Position numbers and translations under genes: made by a program. From contig CAVPTO010000003.1 in assembly GCA_963708675.1 (NCBI GenBank), forward strand, positions 5,332,001 to 5,396,000: 64,000 nucleotides of DNA, written 5' to 3'. The notes under the pieces are model-generated. The model saw only the letters and a list, made by a program, of their open reading frames with translations, was not told the origin of the DNA and did not search any database. Shown here piece after piece: positions 1 through 8,191 of this stretch. How positions within the stretch are numbered: position 1 is the first letter of the stretch; each line of letters opens with the position of its first letter. This DNA is from DATAXP01 sp963708675 (GTDB lineage Bacteria > Planctomycetota > Planctomycetia > Pirellulales > PNKZ01).

Positions 1-390
1 AACGAGGCGTTTACCGTCAACGGCGACACGAAAGCGCTCGAGCAAGTGACGTGGAACCTGTTGTTCAACGCGCTTGAGGCGGTACAACAGACGGACTGCG
101 ATCGTGAGGTGACCGTGATTCTGGAACGCGGCGAGTCGAATATCGTGCGGTTCGTCGTCGAGGATTCTGGGCATGGCCCTGCCGACGCTATGACGGATCG
201 CTTGTTTGAACCTTTCGCAACCGATAAGCCTGACGGGACGGGCCTAGGGCTGGCGGTGGTGAAGACGATCGTCCAAGAACATTCGGGAACGCTCGAGTGG
301 CAACGCGTGGACCGACGAACACGGTTCATCGTGGAGTTGCCGCTCATTGAAGTCGGAGACTTGCATGGCACGCCTGCTCATTGTGGATGA
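1..390 (+). CDS. Sensor histidine kinase, C-terminal ATPase part (5' partial)
   Basis: Only the last 129 codons are inside the window; the frame is open from base 1. They form the GHKL/HATPase_c domain of a two-component sensor kinase. The N box (NLLFNALEAV), the G1 box (VEDSGHGP) and the G2 box (DGTGLGLAVV) follow in order, and the protein ends with the usual last beta strand of the domain. The sensing and phospho-accepting parts lie outside the window. The last 26 bases overlap the start of the NtrC-type regulator at 365, so the two are very probably a cognate pair translated together. The stimulus cannot be told from this part. Confidence 0.88.
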   Translation, partial: NEAFTVNGDTKALEQVTWNLLFNALEAVQQTDCDREVTVILERGESNIVRFVVEDSGHGPADAMTDRLFEPFATDKPDGTGLGLAVVKTIVQEHSGTLEWQRVDRRTRFIVELPLIEVGDLHGTPAHCG

Positions 391-1753
391 TGAGCCGACG
401 ATCTGTTGGGGCTTAAGTCGTCTCGCGCGTGAAATGGGACACGAGGCGGCCATCGCATCGTCGGCCGAAACGGCGTTCACACTTGCGGCGAAGGGCACGT
501 TCGATGCGGTGATGCTCGACGTGCGCCTGCCCGGGCTCGATGGCATCGCGGCGGCTCCACGGCTGCGCCAACTCCTCGGCGAGGCGCCGATCGTCATCAT
601 GACGGCTTACGGCAACTTGGACACTGCCGTTGCTGCTGTGCGAAGCGGGGCATTCGAGTATTTGATCAAACCGTTCGACCTCGCTGCGGCAGAGCGCGTC
701 ATTCAGCGAGCCCTTCGACCGCGCACGGTTCAGCCCGCGGCAACAATCGATCATGCTGAGGCGGTAGATGATCTGGTCGGCGCGGCGCCTGCGATGCAGC
801 AAGTATTTAAGCACATTGCCTTGGCAGCCGGCTCGGACGCCTGCGTGCTGATTCACGGCGCCAGCGGTACCGGCAAAGAGTTGGTGGCCCGCGCGATTCA
901 CAAGTTTAGCGCTCGCAATAGTGGGCCTTTCGTCGCCGTCAATCTCGCGAGCCTGAGTCCCACGCTTGCCGAGAGCGAATTGTTTGGCCATGTGCGCGGT
1001 GCGTTCACCGGTGCCGATCAGCCACGTGTCGGCTTGATCGAACAAGCTCACGGCGGAACGCTGTTTCTCGATGAAGTGGCCGAGATTCCGCTGGCGCTGC
1101 AAGTGAAACTGTTGCGGGTGTTGGAGGAAGGCGAGTTGACGCCGGTCGGCTCGAACGAAACGCGGCAGTCGGATTTTCGCGTCGTCTCGGCGACGCATCA
1201 GGATTTGGCTCGCTGTGTGGGCGAGGGACGTTTTCGGCATGATGTCTTCTTCCGTCTGAATACCTTCTCGATCGAGTTGCCAGCGTTGAAAGCGCGAGGT
1301 GACGACATCGAGTTGCTCGCGAATCATTTCCTGTCACGTTTGGCGCGCAAGTCAGGTCAACCCACCGCACGCTTGACCCCCGAGGCTGTCGTGGAACTTA
1401 AGCAACGCGCCTGGCACGGCAATGTTCGTGAGTTGCGCAATGTCATTGAGCACGCGACGATTCTCGCTCGTGGCGAGTTGATTGGTGTCGATCATCTGCC
1501 GCCCCATGCTCCGCCGATCGGGCCCCACGACGCGATGCCGAGTGTTGCCGCCGTGGTTCGCGATTGGGCTCAACGCCAATTCAACTCGAATCCCGAAGCG
1601 GATGAGCTTTACCAGCGGATGCTTGAGCTTGTCGAACCACCGCTCTTAGAAGTGGCGCTAGAGCATCACCGCGGCCAGCAAACGGCGGCCGCGCGATCGC
1701 TCGGTCTACATCGCATGACGCTGCGTAAGAAAATCAAAGAGCGGGGCAATTGA
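365..1753 (+). CDS. NtrC-family sigma-54-dependent response regulator
   Basis: The 462-residue protein has the full NtrC layout. An N-terminal receiver domain carries the acidic pair DDE near the start, phospho-acceptor D52 (VMLDVRLPG) and the TAY and KPF motifs. A central AAA+ domain has Walker A GASGTGKE at 165-172 and the sigma-54 contact loop GAFTGA at 212-217. A Fis-type helix-turn-helix closes the protein (QTAAARSLGLHRMTLRKKI). GAFTGA shows that it activates sigma-54 RNA polymerase when phosphorylated, presumably by the overlapping upstream kinase. An in-frame TTG lies at 347, but ATG 365 gives the standard receiver start. Target genes are unknown. Confidence 0.93.
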   Translation: MARLLIVDDEPTICWGLSRLAREMGHEAAIASSAETAFTLAAKGTFDAVMLDVRLPGLDGIAAAPRLRQLLGEAPIVIMTAYGNLDTAVAAVRSGAFEYLIKPFDLAAAERVIQRALRPRTVQPAATIDHAEAVDDLVGAAPAMQQVFKHIALAAGSDACVLIHGASGTGKELVARAIHKFSARNSGPFVAVNLASLSPTLAESELFGHVRGAFTGADQPRVGLIEQAHGGTLFLDEVAEIPLALQVKLLRVLEEGELTPVGSNETRQSDFRVVSATHQDLARCVGEGRFRHDVFFRLNTFSIELPALKARGDDIELLANHFLSRLARKSGQPTARLTPEAVVELKQRAWHGNVRELRNVIEHATILARGELIGVDHLPPHAPPIGPHDAMPSVAAVVRDWAQRQFNSNPEADELYQRMLELVEPPLLEVALEHHRGQQTAAARSLGLHRMTLRKKIKERGN

Positions 1754-1771
1754 TTCGTCGCATCCGCGCTG

Positions 1772-2071
1772 TCACTTCCGCTCGAAGATCGTCGCCAACG
1801 ATGCCAGTAACTTTTTTGCGGCTTCGTGGATAACGTCTTCTGCGTCCAATGCACGAGCATCCACCTGGACCGACGGCCTTCCGAACAGGTCGACGGCAGC
1901 GCGGCATTCATGCGTCGGCGGCGCCTCGCTGTTGTGGCACTCGATGACGACCGATAGCTTGACCACAGCTCGACGATAAGGCTGAACAACCGACGAAAAG
2001 GCTTGATCGATCAACTCGTGGAGACTTGAACCTTCGAGGTTGATGCCTCGCGCATGAACCTCAAAAAGCAT
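1772..2071 (-). CDS. HPF/RaiA-like ribosome-associated small protein
   Basis: A 99-residue protein that resembles the hibernation promoting factor/RaiA (sigma-54 modulation) family in length and layout. It begins with a beta strand and a helix (MLFEVHARGINLEGSSLHELIDQAF), then beta strands alternate with a helix near the end (AEDVIHEAAKKLLASLATIF). Family members bind the 30S subunit and inactivate ribosomes under stress. The assignment rests on the overall pattern, without a diagnostic motif, so an unrelated small fold is possible. It runs convergent to the regulator gene, and its ATG lies 3 bases after the stop of the gene at 2075-2287, so those two probably share a transcript. Confidence 0.6.
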   Translation of the reverse strand: MLFEVHARGINLEGSSLHELIDQAFSSVVQPYRRAVVKLSVVIECHNSEAPPTHECRAAVDLFGRPSVQVDARALDAEDVIHEAAKKLLASLATIFERK

Positions 2072-2074
2072 GGA

Positions 2075-2287
2075 TCACCCGTCGTCCGCACGATCTTTCC
2101 GACGAGATAGAATCCAAGCGATCAGTGTGCCAATCGCGATTCGCGGAATGAGGTAGATCGTCGGCAGCCAATAATTCGACATGCAGTGGTTGCAATGGAG
2201 CGGTAGCGCCAGCGGCACAAAAAGCCACTCGTGACCGCGCGGGAGTCGGCACCTGGCCGTGTCTCCGAGACAGAGCACGCACTGCAT
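2075..2287 (-). CDS. Small cysteine-rich membrane-anchored protein, function unknown
   Basis: From ATG 2287 the frame encodes 70 residues: two cysteine pairs (CVLC and HCNHC) and then a hydrophobic segment (IYLIPRIAIGTLIAWIL) before a charged tail. The CxxC..HCxxC pattern suggests a small zinc-binding or metal-binding knuckle tethered to the membrane. The open frame runs up to a TTG at 2359, but the extra 24 residues look non-coding. The stop lies 3 bases before the start of the HPF-like gene, which supports its being real and co-transcribed. No clear Shine-Dalgarno sequence is visible, and I do not recognise a family. Confidence 0.5.
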   Translation of the reverse strand: MQCVLCLGDTARCRLPRGHEWLFVPLALPLHCNHCMSNYWLPTIYLIPRIAIGTLIAWILSRRKDRADDG

Positions 2288-2638
2288 AACGTCGGAACGA
2301 TGGTGATAAAGAGGTAAAACGACGTGCGTGCGTCGCTGGGTTTGTAAGAAGCATGCCAACCATTAGACAACCCGGTGGTGACACCTGGATGTCGCTTTTG
2401 CCCTAACTTCTCATCGAATTGCCATAATTGGCGTTGGAATAATCGTAACTGTGTAGGGGGGTGTGTCAATCGCCCATTAGAATTAAGTAGTTCTTTGGCA
2501 CGAAGAGAATTTTTTTCCTGGACCGGCCACGTTGCGCAGGCTCTGGCGGCAAACTTGTTGACATGAGCGCCGGCAACAAATAGGTTCTTCCCAGGCACTC
2601 TATGCCGATCGGGACTAGTCCCCTATCACCCTGAGGCT
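2288..2638. other. Divergent intergenic region of 351 bases
   Basis: The region separates the small minus-strand genes from the secretin cluster. It is more AT-rich than its surroundings in the middle (about 2380-2520) and holds one convincing promoter-like pair on the plus strand at 2558-2586. Short open frames here lack a ribosome site and have atypical composition; I see no gene. Confidence 0.6.
2558..2586 (+). promoter_or_regulatory. Putative sigma-70 promoter for the secretin cluster
   Basis: TTGACA at 2558-2563 is a perfect -35 box. Seventeen bases later TAGGTT (2581-2586) is a weak -10 box. Transcription would begin near 2593, about 45 bases before the ATG at 2639. Confidence 0.4.
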
Positions 2639-3139
2639 ATGCGATTATCTCATCTCCTGATCGTTAGTTGTGTTCTCGCTGCGGCTAGCACGGTTACGGT
2701 TGCCCAGCAGAAGTTCTATGACCCACCAATAAGCAAGCAAGGCCAGCCGGCTGGCGGTGGTGACGACTCATCGCAGTCGCTGCCGTCAATGCTGCGCGAT
2801 CTGCTTGCCAAGGAATCGACGACGCGCGATCCGACCCAGCCGAGTCGGCAACTGCGTCAAGCGATCGACGTCGCGACAACGACGCCGAACTCAGCGAATC
2901 CGGGGGCCATGCCGTCTTACCCTCGGTTCTCCATTAAGGCGCGTGTCGTCGGGCAAAACGCCCCGCCCATGGCGCTGCTCACGGTCGATGACAAGATCAC
3001 GATGACCGTGCAAGCAGGCCAGACGTATCGCGTTCCGCAGGCGGGTGGCTCGACCTACCAGGTGAAGGTACGCGATATCTCGTCGACAGCTGTCGAACTG
3101 GATCTTCTACCGGTGAACATTCCAATGCTCTTGCATTGA
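2639..3139 (+). CDS. Exported PilP/GspC-like protein of the secretin cluster
   Basis: A 166-residue protein that starts with a cleavable signal peptide (hydrophobic SHLLIVSCVLAAASTVTVAQ). A polar low-complexity linker follows to about residue 95. A compact C-terminal beta domain (about 96-163, from FSIKARVVGQ to VELDLLP) resembles the HR/PilP domains of GspC and PilP, which dock onto the N0 domain of secretins in the periplasm. This reading is strengthened by the secretin gene 220 bases downstream on the same strand. Similarity is at fold-pattern level only; I see no invariant motif. It would act between inner and outer membrane. Confidence 0.55.
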   Translation: MRLSHLLIVSCVLAAASTVTVAQQKFYDPPISKQGQPAGGGDDSSQSLPSMLRDLLAKESTTRDPTQPSRQLRQAIDVATTTPNSANPGAMPSYPRFSIKARVVGQNAPPMALLTVDDKITMTVQAGQTYRVPQAGGSTYQVKVRDISSTAVELDLLPVNIPMLLH

Positions 3140-3359
3140 GTTGCTGATTCACCTAACGTTCGCCGCGCCGGGACCTGCCTGTTTTCACGAAACTTGAATT
3201 CTGAGGCTTACTGCACGCCGCAAGGGCGAAGTCCGTAGTCTTCCCACGCCCCAAGACGCCTTTTCCGGGGCATGACTCGGCTCGCCAACGAAGCACGCTT
3301 CGTTGCGACGGTTCAGTTTTCAAGTTGAGTGCTTGCCTCATTACGGAATTTACTTGTCC

Positions 3360-5543
3360 ATGGATGGACGACGCTCAGTCCTCGGCTTGGCCTGCGCGGT
3401 GACGCTATGCGTCATCGGAAACCTCGCGCTTGCGCAATCAGCATCGTTCGTTGCGCCGCAACCTCAGGACGGAACAATGGCCCCGGCAGCGGGTCGGTTG
3501 ATGCTCGAACCGGTTCCGCCGGTTAACGAAGGTGTCAGCACGCCACTCGGCGAATCCTCGCCGCTGCCCGAGCCGGCAGGCAACAACGTGCTCGGCATCG
3601 TTCAGTTCGAAGACATAACGCTCCGCGAGGCTGCGCGAATCCTCTCAGACCAAAGTGATCTGAAAATCGTGCCGAGCTCGGAGGCGGGCAAGGTCAACGT
3701 CTCGCTCTACATCAAGAACGTCACTGCGCGTGACGCGCTCGATACGTTGACGAAAGCTAACGGCCTGTTCTATCGCGAAGATCCCGTAACCGGAATCATC
3801 CGCGTCTACACGACGGAAGAGTACCAGGCCGACATCAACAGCTTTCGTGATGAGGAAATCGAGGTCTTCACGCTGCTGTACCCCAATCCGCTCGACGTGG
3901 CGCTGGCCATTCGCGGGGCCTTTGGAACGCGCGTGCAGCTGAACCTCGGTGCGCTGAGCACGAATACGATTAGCTATCAAGACATTATCCAGCGCTTCGC
4001 GCGCCTCAGCACGATCGATCAATTCAACCGTCAGTCACAAAGCCTCGTCGGCGGCTCAAACACGAATGGTGGAGGTGGCGGAGGCTTCGGTGGCGGCGGC
4101 GGCGGATTCGGAGGTGGTGGACTCGGAGGCGGCGGATTCGGAGGTGGTGGGCTCGGCGGCGGCGGATTTGGTGGCGGAGGGCTCGGCGGCGGACTTGGTG
4201 GCGGATTCGGAGGCGGTGGCGGCTTTGGCATGGGCGTCACTGCTGGCGCCGGAATCGGGGGTTTTGGTGGAGGGAACACCGGCGTACAGCAACAGCCACT
4301 GCTTCAAGCCCCTCAGACGATTCAAGGACTCACGGCAGAACAAATTCAAGCTCTCGAGCAGCTCCGCAGCGCGGCCGGAGAATCCGACGAGGACTTGATC
4401 AACGATATTCTCGCCAGCCGCCAGGCGACGATCTTCATCTCGGTCCTGCCACGCAATAATCAGATTGTTATTCGCACGGCCGACGTCGAAATCATGAAGC
4501 ACATCCGTGCTCTGATCATGCAGCTCGATGTGCCGACGCCCCTCGTGCTGCTCGAGGTTAAAGTGTTGTCACTGAATCTGAGTGACAACTTTACATCGGT
4601 CTTTGACTATCAGTTTGACGATGGCGGTCTCACCGCTGGTGGCTTCACGACCGGCAACGTGTTGCCCCCCGCAGCCGATGCAACCGGCCTGGTCCGCGAC
4701 TCGATCCTAGCGCCGGCGCTCGCGCCCGGCGTGCCGAACCCGTCTCCTAACCAGAACGCTACGTTTCAGATCGTGAGCGCGAACTTCCGTGCGCGGATGC
4801 AAATGCTCGAAACGAAGAACCGCGTCACCGCGTTGGCGTCCCCGTTGTTGCTCACCGCCAACAACGAAGCCAGCCGAATCTTCATCGGCCAACAGATTCC
4901 GATTGTCGTCGGGTACGGACAGTCGGGCCTTACAGGCGGAACGACCGTTGGCACGAGCACCGCAATCCAGCCGGCGCCGCAAACCCAGTTAGAGAACGTC
5001 GGCGAAGGTTTGGTCATTACTCCGAACATCAATGCCGATCGTACAGTTCTGTTGCGAATCTCGCAGCAAAACTCCACCACGGCATCGGGTGCGACGATCC
5101 CGGTCGTCACCTCCTCCGGCTCGACACTGATCCTGCCTATCACCACGATCAACTCGCAAGTCGTCAGCAGCACGATCGTCGCCAAGGATGGACTGACGGT
5201 CGCATTAGGCGGCCTGATTAACGAGACGATCTCCGACAACCGCAGTCAGGTGCCGATCCTTGGAAAGCTGCCGATCGTCGGCATCATGTTCCGCAATCAA
5301 AATACCGGCAAGACTCGCACCGAGACGGTCGTGATGATCTGCCCCTATATTTTCAACACGCCGCAAGAGACGGCGGCAGTGAGCGCCGATCTGGTCCGCG
5401 AGTTGAGCCTGCATCCCAAGTCGCCGTTGTCGCCGGGAACGCTCGATACCTTCGGTCAGCAGGAGATTCTCACCGCGAGCCCACCAACCAGCCCGCTGCA
5501 AACCATCTTCCGCTTTCACAGCATCGACCCCAAAACGTATTGA
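3360..5543 (+). CDS. Secretin (GspD/PilQ superfamily) with glycine-rich insert
   Basis: The 727-residue outer-membrane pore protein starts at ATG 3360 with a signal peptide (hydrophobic VLGLACAVTLCVIGNLALAQ). Residues about 80-165 match the STN/N-domain region (FEDITLREAARILSDQSDLK). Residues about 235-307 are a nearly pure Gly tract with Phe or Leu spacers. The C-terminal half holds the secretin beta domain, including the signature VPILGKLPIVGIMFRNQNTG near residue 625 and the closing ETVVMICPYIF. Secretins form multimeric channels for type II secretion or type IV pili. No secretion ATPase or pseudopilin gene lies nearby, so the partner machinery must be elsewhere. The TPR lipoprotein gene starts 2 bases after the stop. 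Confidence 0.9.
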   Translation: MDGRRSVLGLACAVTLCVIGNLALAQSASFVAPQPQDGTMAPAAGRLMLEPVPPVNEGVSTPLGESSPLPEPAGNNVLGIVQFEDITLREAARILSDQSDLKIVPSSEAGKVNVSLYIKNVTARDALDTLTKANGLFYREDPVTGIIRVYTTEEYQADINSFRDEEIEVFTLLYPNPLDVALAIRGAFGTRVQLNLGALSTNTISYQDIIQRFARLSTIDQFNRQSQSLVGGSNTNGGGGGGFGGGGGGFGGGGLGGGGFGGGGLGGGGFGGGGLGGGLGGGFGGGGGFGMGVTAGAGIGGFGGGNTGVQQQPLLQAPQTIQGLTAEQIQALEQLRSAAGESDEDLINDILASRQATIFISVLPRNNQIVIRTADVEIMKHIRALIMQLDVPTPLVLLEVKVLSLNLSDNFTSVFDYQFDDGGLTAGGFTTGNVLPPAADATGLVRDSILAPALAPGVPNPSPNQNATFQIVSANFRARMQMLETKNRVTALASPLLLTANNEASRIFIGQQIPIVVGYGQSGLTGGTTVGTSTAIQPAPQTQLENVGEGLVITPNINADRTVLLRISQQNSTTASGATIPVVTSSGSTLILPITTINSQVVSSTIVAKDGLTVALGGLINETISDNRSQVPILGKLPIVGIMFRNQNTGKTRTETVVMICPYIFNTPQETAAVSADLVRELSLHPKSPLSPGTLDTFGQQEILTASPPTSPLQTIFRFHSIDPKTY

Positions 5544-5545
5544 AT

Positions 5546-7225
5546 ATGGGCGAATCCGAAAAACAACCGCAGTCCGTGTCGCCATTGTTGGAAAGGCTCG
5601 TTCGCCCGTTGTGGCGAACCCATCGGGTGAAACCGCGCCGCGTCCAGCGTGCGCTCATTGAGTCAACCTGCGCTCGGCCAACTGCGAAGGCCGGCAGCGG
5701 TTCGACCAAGCTTGCCCTTCTGCTCGCGCTCGCATCGAGTCTAACGATGCTCAGTGGTTGTTCTTCGCCGGTCGATACCTTGAAAGGTTTAGCGCGCCTT
5801 GGACGCTCGGCCGAGTCCGATCAACCGAAGGCGGGCCCGATGCACGTCAAAGTCGATAGCTTCGGCAAGCCGTTGCGGGAAGGTCAGGAGACGACCATCT
5901 CGGGCGAGGATTTTATGGCACGGGCTCAGACGTTGCTCGCGGATGGGCGGCAAATGTCGCTGCGGCGCTGGGTAGCACACTATCCCGACGTCGCGCTCGA
6001 AGTTTTGCGCACTGCGCAGGCGAAGCCTAATCAGCTCGCCGCCTTAGGAATCGTCGCCAGTGAGTACGACCGACTATTAGGACTACCCGCCACTGAGGGT
6101 TGGCAGACTGTCATGCTTTCGCGCGCAAAGCATCCGCAAGTCTTTGCCGATTACGACACTCAGCGACGTTCGGTGCTCCAAAGGCTGCGCAATGGTCAGA
6201 TTCACGAGGCCTCGGCCGTTCGACTTGCTTCGATCGTGCCGGCCGACGCTGGGCCGATGCAGACGATTGACGCGTGGCAACTTCAAGCTACGGCGCAGGT
6301 AGTAGATAACAACACAGACGAAGCGGAGAAGTCACTGCAAGCCGCCCTGAAACTAGCCGAGCCTCGCGATCCGTATCAGTCCGCACAGTTGTTGCTTCTG
6401 CTGAGCGATGTGCAGCGTCGCACCGGGCGACATGCCGAGGCGGATGACACTTGGGTGCGCGGCGTCGAGCTGGCCAGTGCGCTCGTCGCACGCCCGACGC
6501 CCATCGTCGAGCCGATGCTGTGGGATCGCGCAGCGTACTTGCATCCGGTGTCCCAAAAGTGGCCAACGGCGCTAGCGACAGCGCTAAAGTGTTCGACGAT
6601 CGATCAGGAAGCGACCGTGATTCAAGCGTCGTACATGGAGCAAACAAACACGTCTTCGCTCGAATCGATGCTCTGGTCCTCGATCGGGCGGGCTCACGTC
6701 GAGCGTAACGAGAATCAATCGGCCTTAGTGGCGCTTAAGCGTGCCGAGACGCTGAGCGACGATGAAATGGTCAAAGATCGTCTGCGTCTTGAGCTTGCGC
6801 AGGTTCTGAGTCGGCTCGATCAAACGACCGCGGCTACCGGCATGTTAGTCGGCCTGATCGGACGTAAAGAACCGAGTATTTCTCGAGCGGCCATGGCGAT
6901 GCTCGGCGCCCAGAAGTTACGCAGCGAGGATACGATCGCCGGTTACAAACTGCTGTCCAAGGCCGTCGAGGGTGAAGAGCCCATCGATTGGCCAACGCGT
7001 GCTAGTGCGGAAGCGGACCTTGGACTCGCGTGCCTCATCCGCGGCAACGAAGAGAAAGGGCTCCATTGGGTGCATGTGGCTCAAAAACACTTCGAAGCCA
7101 ATGGCGACCAAGAGTCGTTGGCCCAAAGTCTCTGGAACGAGGCGAAGTACCTCGAACATGCTAAGAAGAAGAAAGAGGCCGCCGCCATTTGGCAAAGGCT
7201 TCGAGACGTCGAGCGAGCCATCTAG
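5546..7225 (+). CDS. TPR lipoprotein of the secretin cluster
   Basis: A 559-residue protein with an unusually long, Arg-rich N-terminal region (about 50 residues) before a hydrophobic stretch (LALLLALASSLTMLSGC) that ends in a lipobox, LSGC. After that it is almost entirely helical, with tetratricopeptide-like pairs, for example around PYQSAQLLLLLSDVQRRTGR and ESLAQSLWNEAKYLEHAKKK. ATG 5546 follows the secretin stop by 2 bases; an in-frame TTG at 5540 is less likely. Its place suggests a pilotin or assembly role like PilF/PilW for the secretin, an inference from position and the TPR content only. The first internal Met before the hydrophobic region is missing, so the long n-region looks real. 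Confidence 0.75.
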   Translation: MGESEKQPQSVSPLLERLVRPLWRTHRVKPRRVQRALIESTCARPTAKAGSGSTKLALLLALASSLTMLSGCSSPVDTLKGLARLGRSAESDQPKAGPMHVKVDSFGKPLREGQETTISGEDFMARAQTLLADGRQMSLRRWVAHYPDVALEVLRTAQAKPNQLAALGIVASEYDRLLGLPATEGWQTVMLSRAKHPQVFADYDTQRRSVLQRLRNGQIHEASAVRLASIVPADAGPMQTIDAWQLQATAQVVDNNTDEAEKSLQAALKLAEPRDPYQSAQLLLLLSDVQRRTGRHAEADDTWVRGVELASALVARPTPIVEPMLWDRAAYLHPVSQKWPTALATALKCSTIDQEATVIQASYMEQTNTSSLESMLWSSIGRAHVERNENQSALVALKRAETLSDDEMVKDRLRLELAQVLSRLDQTTAATGMLVGLIGRKEPSISRAAMAMLGAQKLRSEDTIAGYKLLSKAVEGEEPIDWPTRASAEADLGLACLIRGNEEKGLHWVHVAQKHFEANGDQESLAQSLWNEAKYLEHAKKKKEAAAIWQRLRDVERAI

Positions 7226-7228
7226 AAC

Positions 7229-7240
7229 GGACGCGCGTCC
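7229..7240. terminator. Possible shared hairpin between convergent genes
   Basis: The 24-base gap between the TPR lipoprotein and the convergent minus-strand gene contains the perfect palindrome GGACGCGCGTCC. There is no T tract, so a terminator role is a guess from position. Confidence 0.3.
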
Positions 7241-7249
7241 GCGGCTGAT

Positions 7250-8074
7250 CTAGCTCCCTGCCGAAGAACTCGACGACGCCGGCGCCGTGACTTTCATCTT
7301 CCAGTCGAGTCCGTTGGGCGTGTTCTTCTGCGGGCCGGCCGCGAAGTAAACGTTCGTCGCGAACGGATTGCTCATGTCCATCGTTACGTGCCCTTTCGCG
7401 TTCTGCTTGAGTTTCCAAGCGTAACCCTTCGTGTGCACGCCCTGCTCCGGGCCGGCTGACTGCGTCACGTCGAATTGCAACGGATGGTCCTTCGTCTGCG
7501 GCGACAACACCTGATCGATGACCGACAGGTGATACGGGTTCGACGTGGTTCCGGCCCTGTACCAAATCATGGCGTCGCCGGCTTGGACGTCTTCGATGTT
7601 CGTTCGTCGGTTGACGTCGAAGTTGGCGATGTCGGTGCTCGGGTTGATGCCCCAGAAGTTCCCGGCGAAGCCATTGCAGTCGAGCCCCATGTATTTGTCG
7701 GCGTAGTCGCTCACAGTGCCGACCGTAATCTGCTTGTACCTCGACGCGAGCCAGAACACATCCATGATGTCGGCCGGCGAACCTTTGCCAATGAACGGTC
7801 GAAGGAGCGCTTGCGTTTGAAAGACGCTGCCTTCGATGTCGAACGACACGGGCATGTGCCCTTTGATCTTGAGCTCGTTCTTGACGGCACTCAGCAGGTT
7901 GTCCTTCGCCGAGTCCGCGCGGTTCGGTCGGTAGTCGAGCGGATGCGGCTTTTCATCGTTCTGGCCTCGGATGCCATTGTTCAGATACTTGGCGATCGCC
8001 ACTTCCTTGACGGCATTGCCGAACAGCGTGGCGGTGAGATGCAAATACTTCCCGGCGAATTCGGATGCGCGCAT
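7250..8074 (-). CDS. NlpC/P60-like (C40-type) protein, putative cysteine hydrolase
   Basis: A 274-residue protein with no signal peptide. The middle carries the elements of an NlpC/P60 papain-like fold: a candidate catalytic Cys in MGLDCNGFAGNFWG (compare FDCSGLV in NlpC), then VQAGDAMIWY (compare PGDLVFF), then a His in NPYHLSVIDQV. These would be the Cys-His part of a peptidoglycan-type or amide hydrolase site. The N-terminal 110 residues and the C-terminal Ser-rich tail are not recognised. The motif order and spacing fit the family, but overall similarity looks remote. The minus-strand genes upstream form a separate operon. Confidence 0.55.
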   Translation of the reverse strand: MRASEFAGKYLHLTATLFGNAVKEVAIAKYLNNGIRGQNDEKPHPLDYRPNRADSAKDNLLSAVKNELKIKGHMPVSFDIEGSVFQTQALLRPFIGKGSPADIMDVFWLASRYKQITVGTVSDYADKYMGLDCNGFAGNFWGINPSTDIANFDVNRRTNIEDVQAGDAMIWYRAGTTSNPYHLSVIDQVLSPQTKDHPLQFDVTQSAGPEQGVHTKGYAWKLKQNAKGHVTMDMSNPFATNVYFAAGPQKNTPNGLDWKMKVTAPASSSSSAGS

Positions 8075-8191
8075 CGGTCATCTCCTCAATCAAAGTGGAC
8101 GTCGCGGGCCCATACAGTTGTCGGTCGCTGGCCAAAGAAGTTGCGTGAAATCCAGCCCCGTCACGATAAGAAGTCTCGTTCAGCGGCCCGC

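Noticed and set aside
4031..4279. Polyproline frame on the minus strand
   Set aside because: It is the reverse complement of the Gly-rich tract of the secretin, not a gene.
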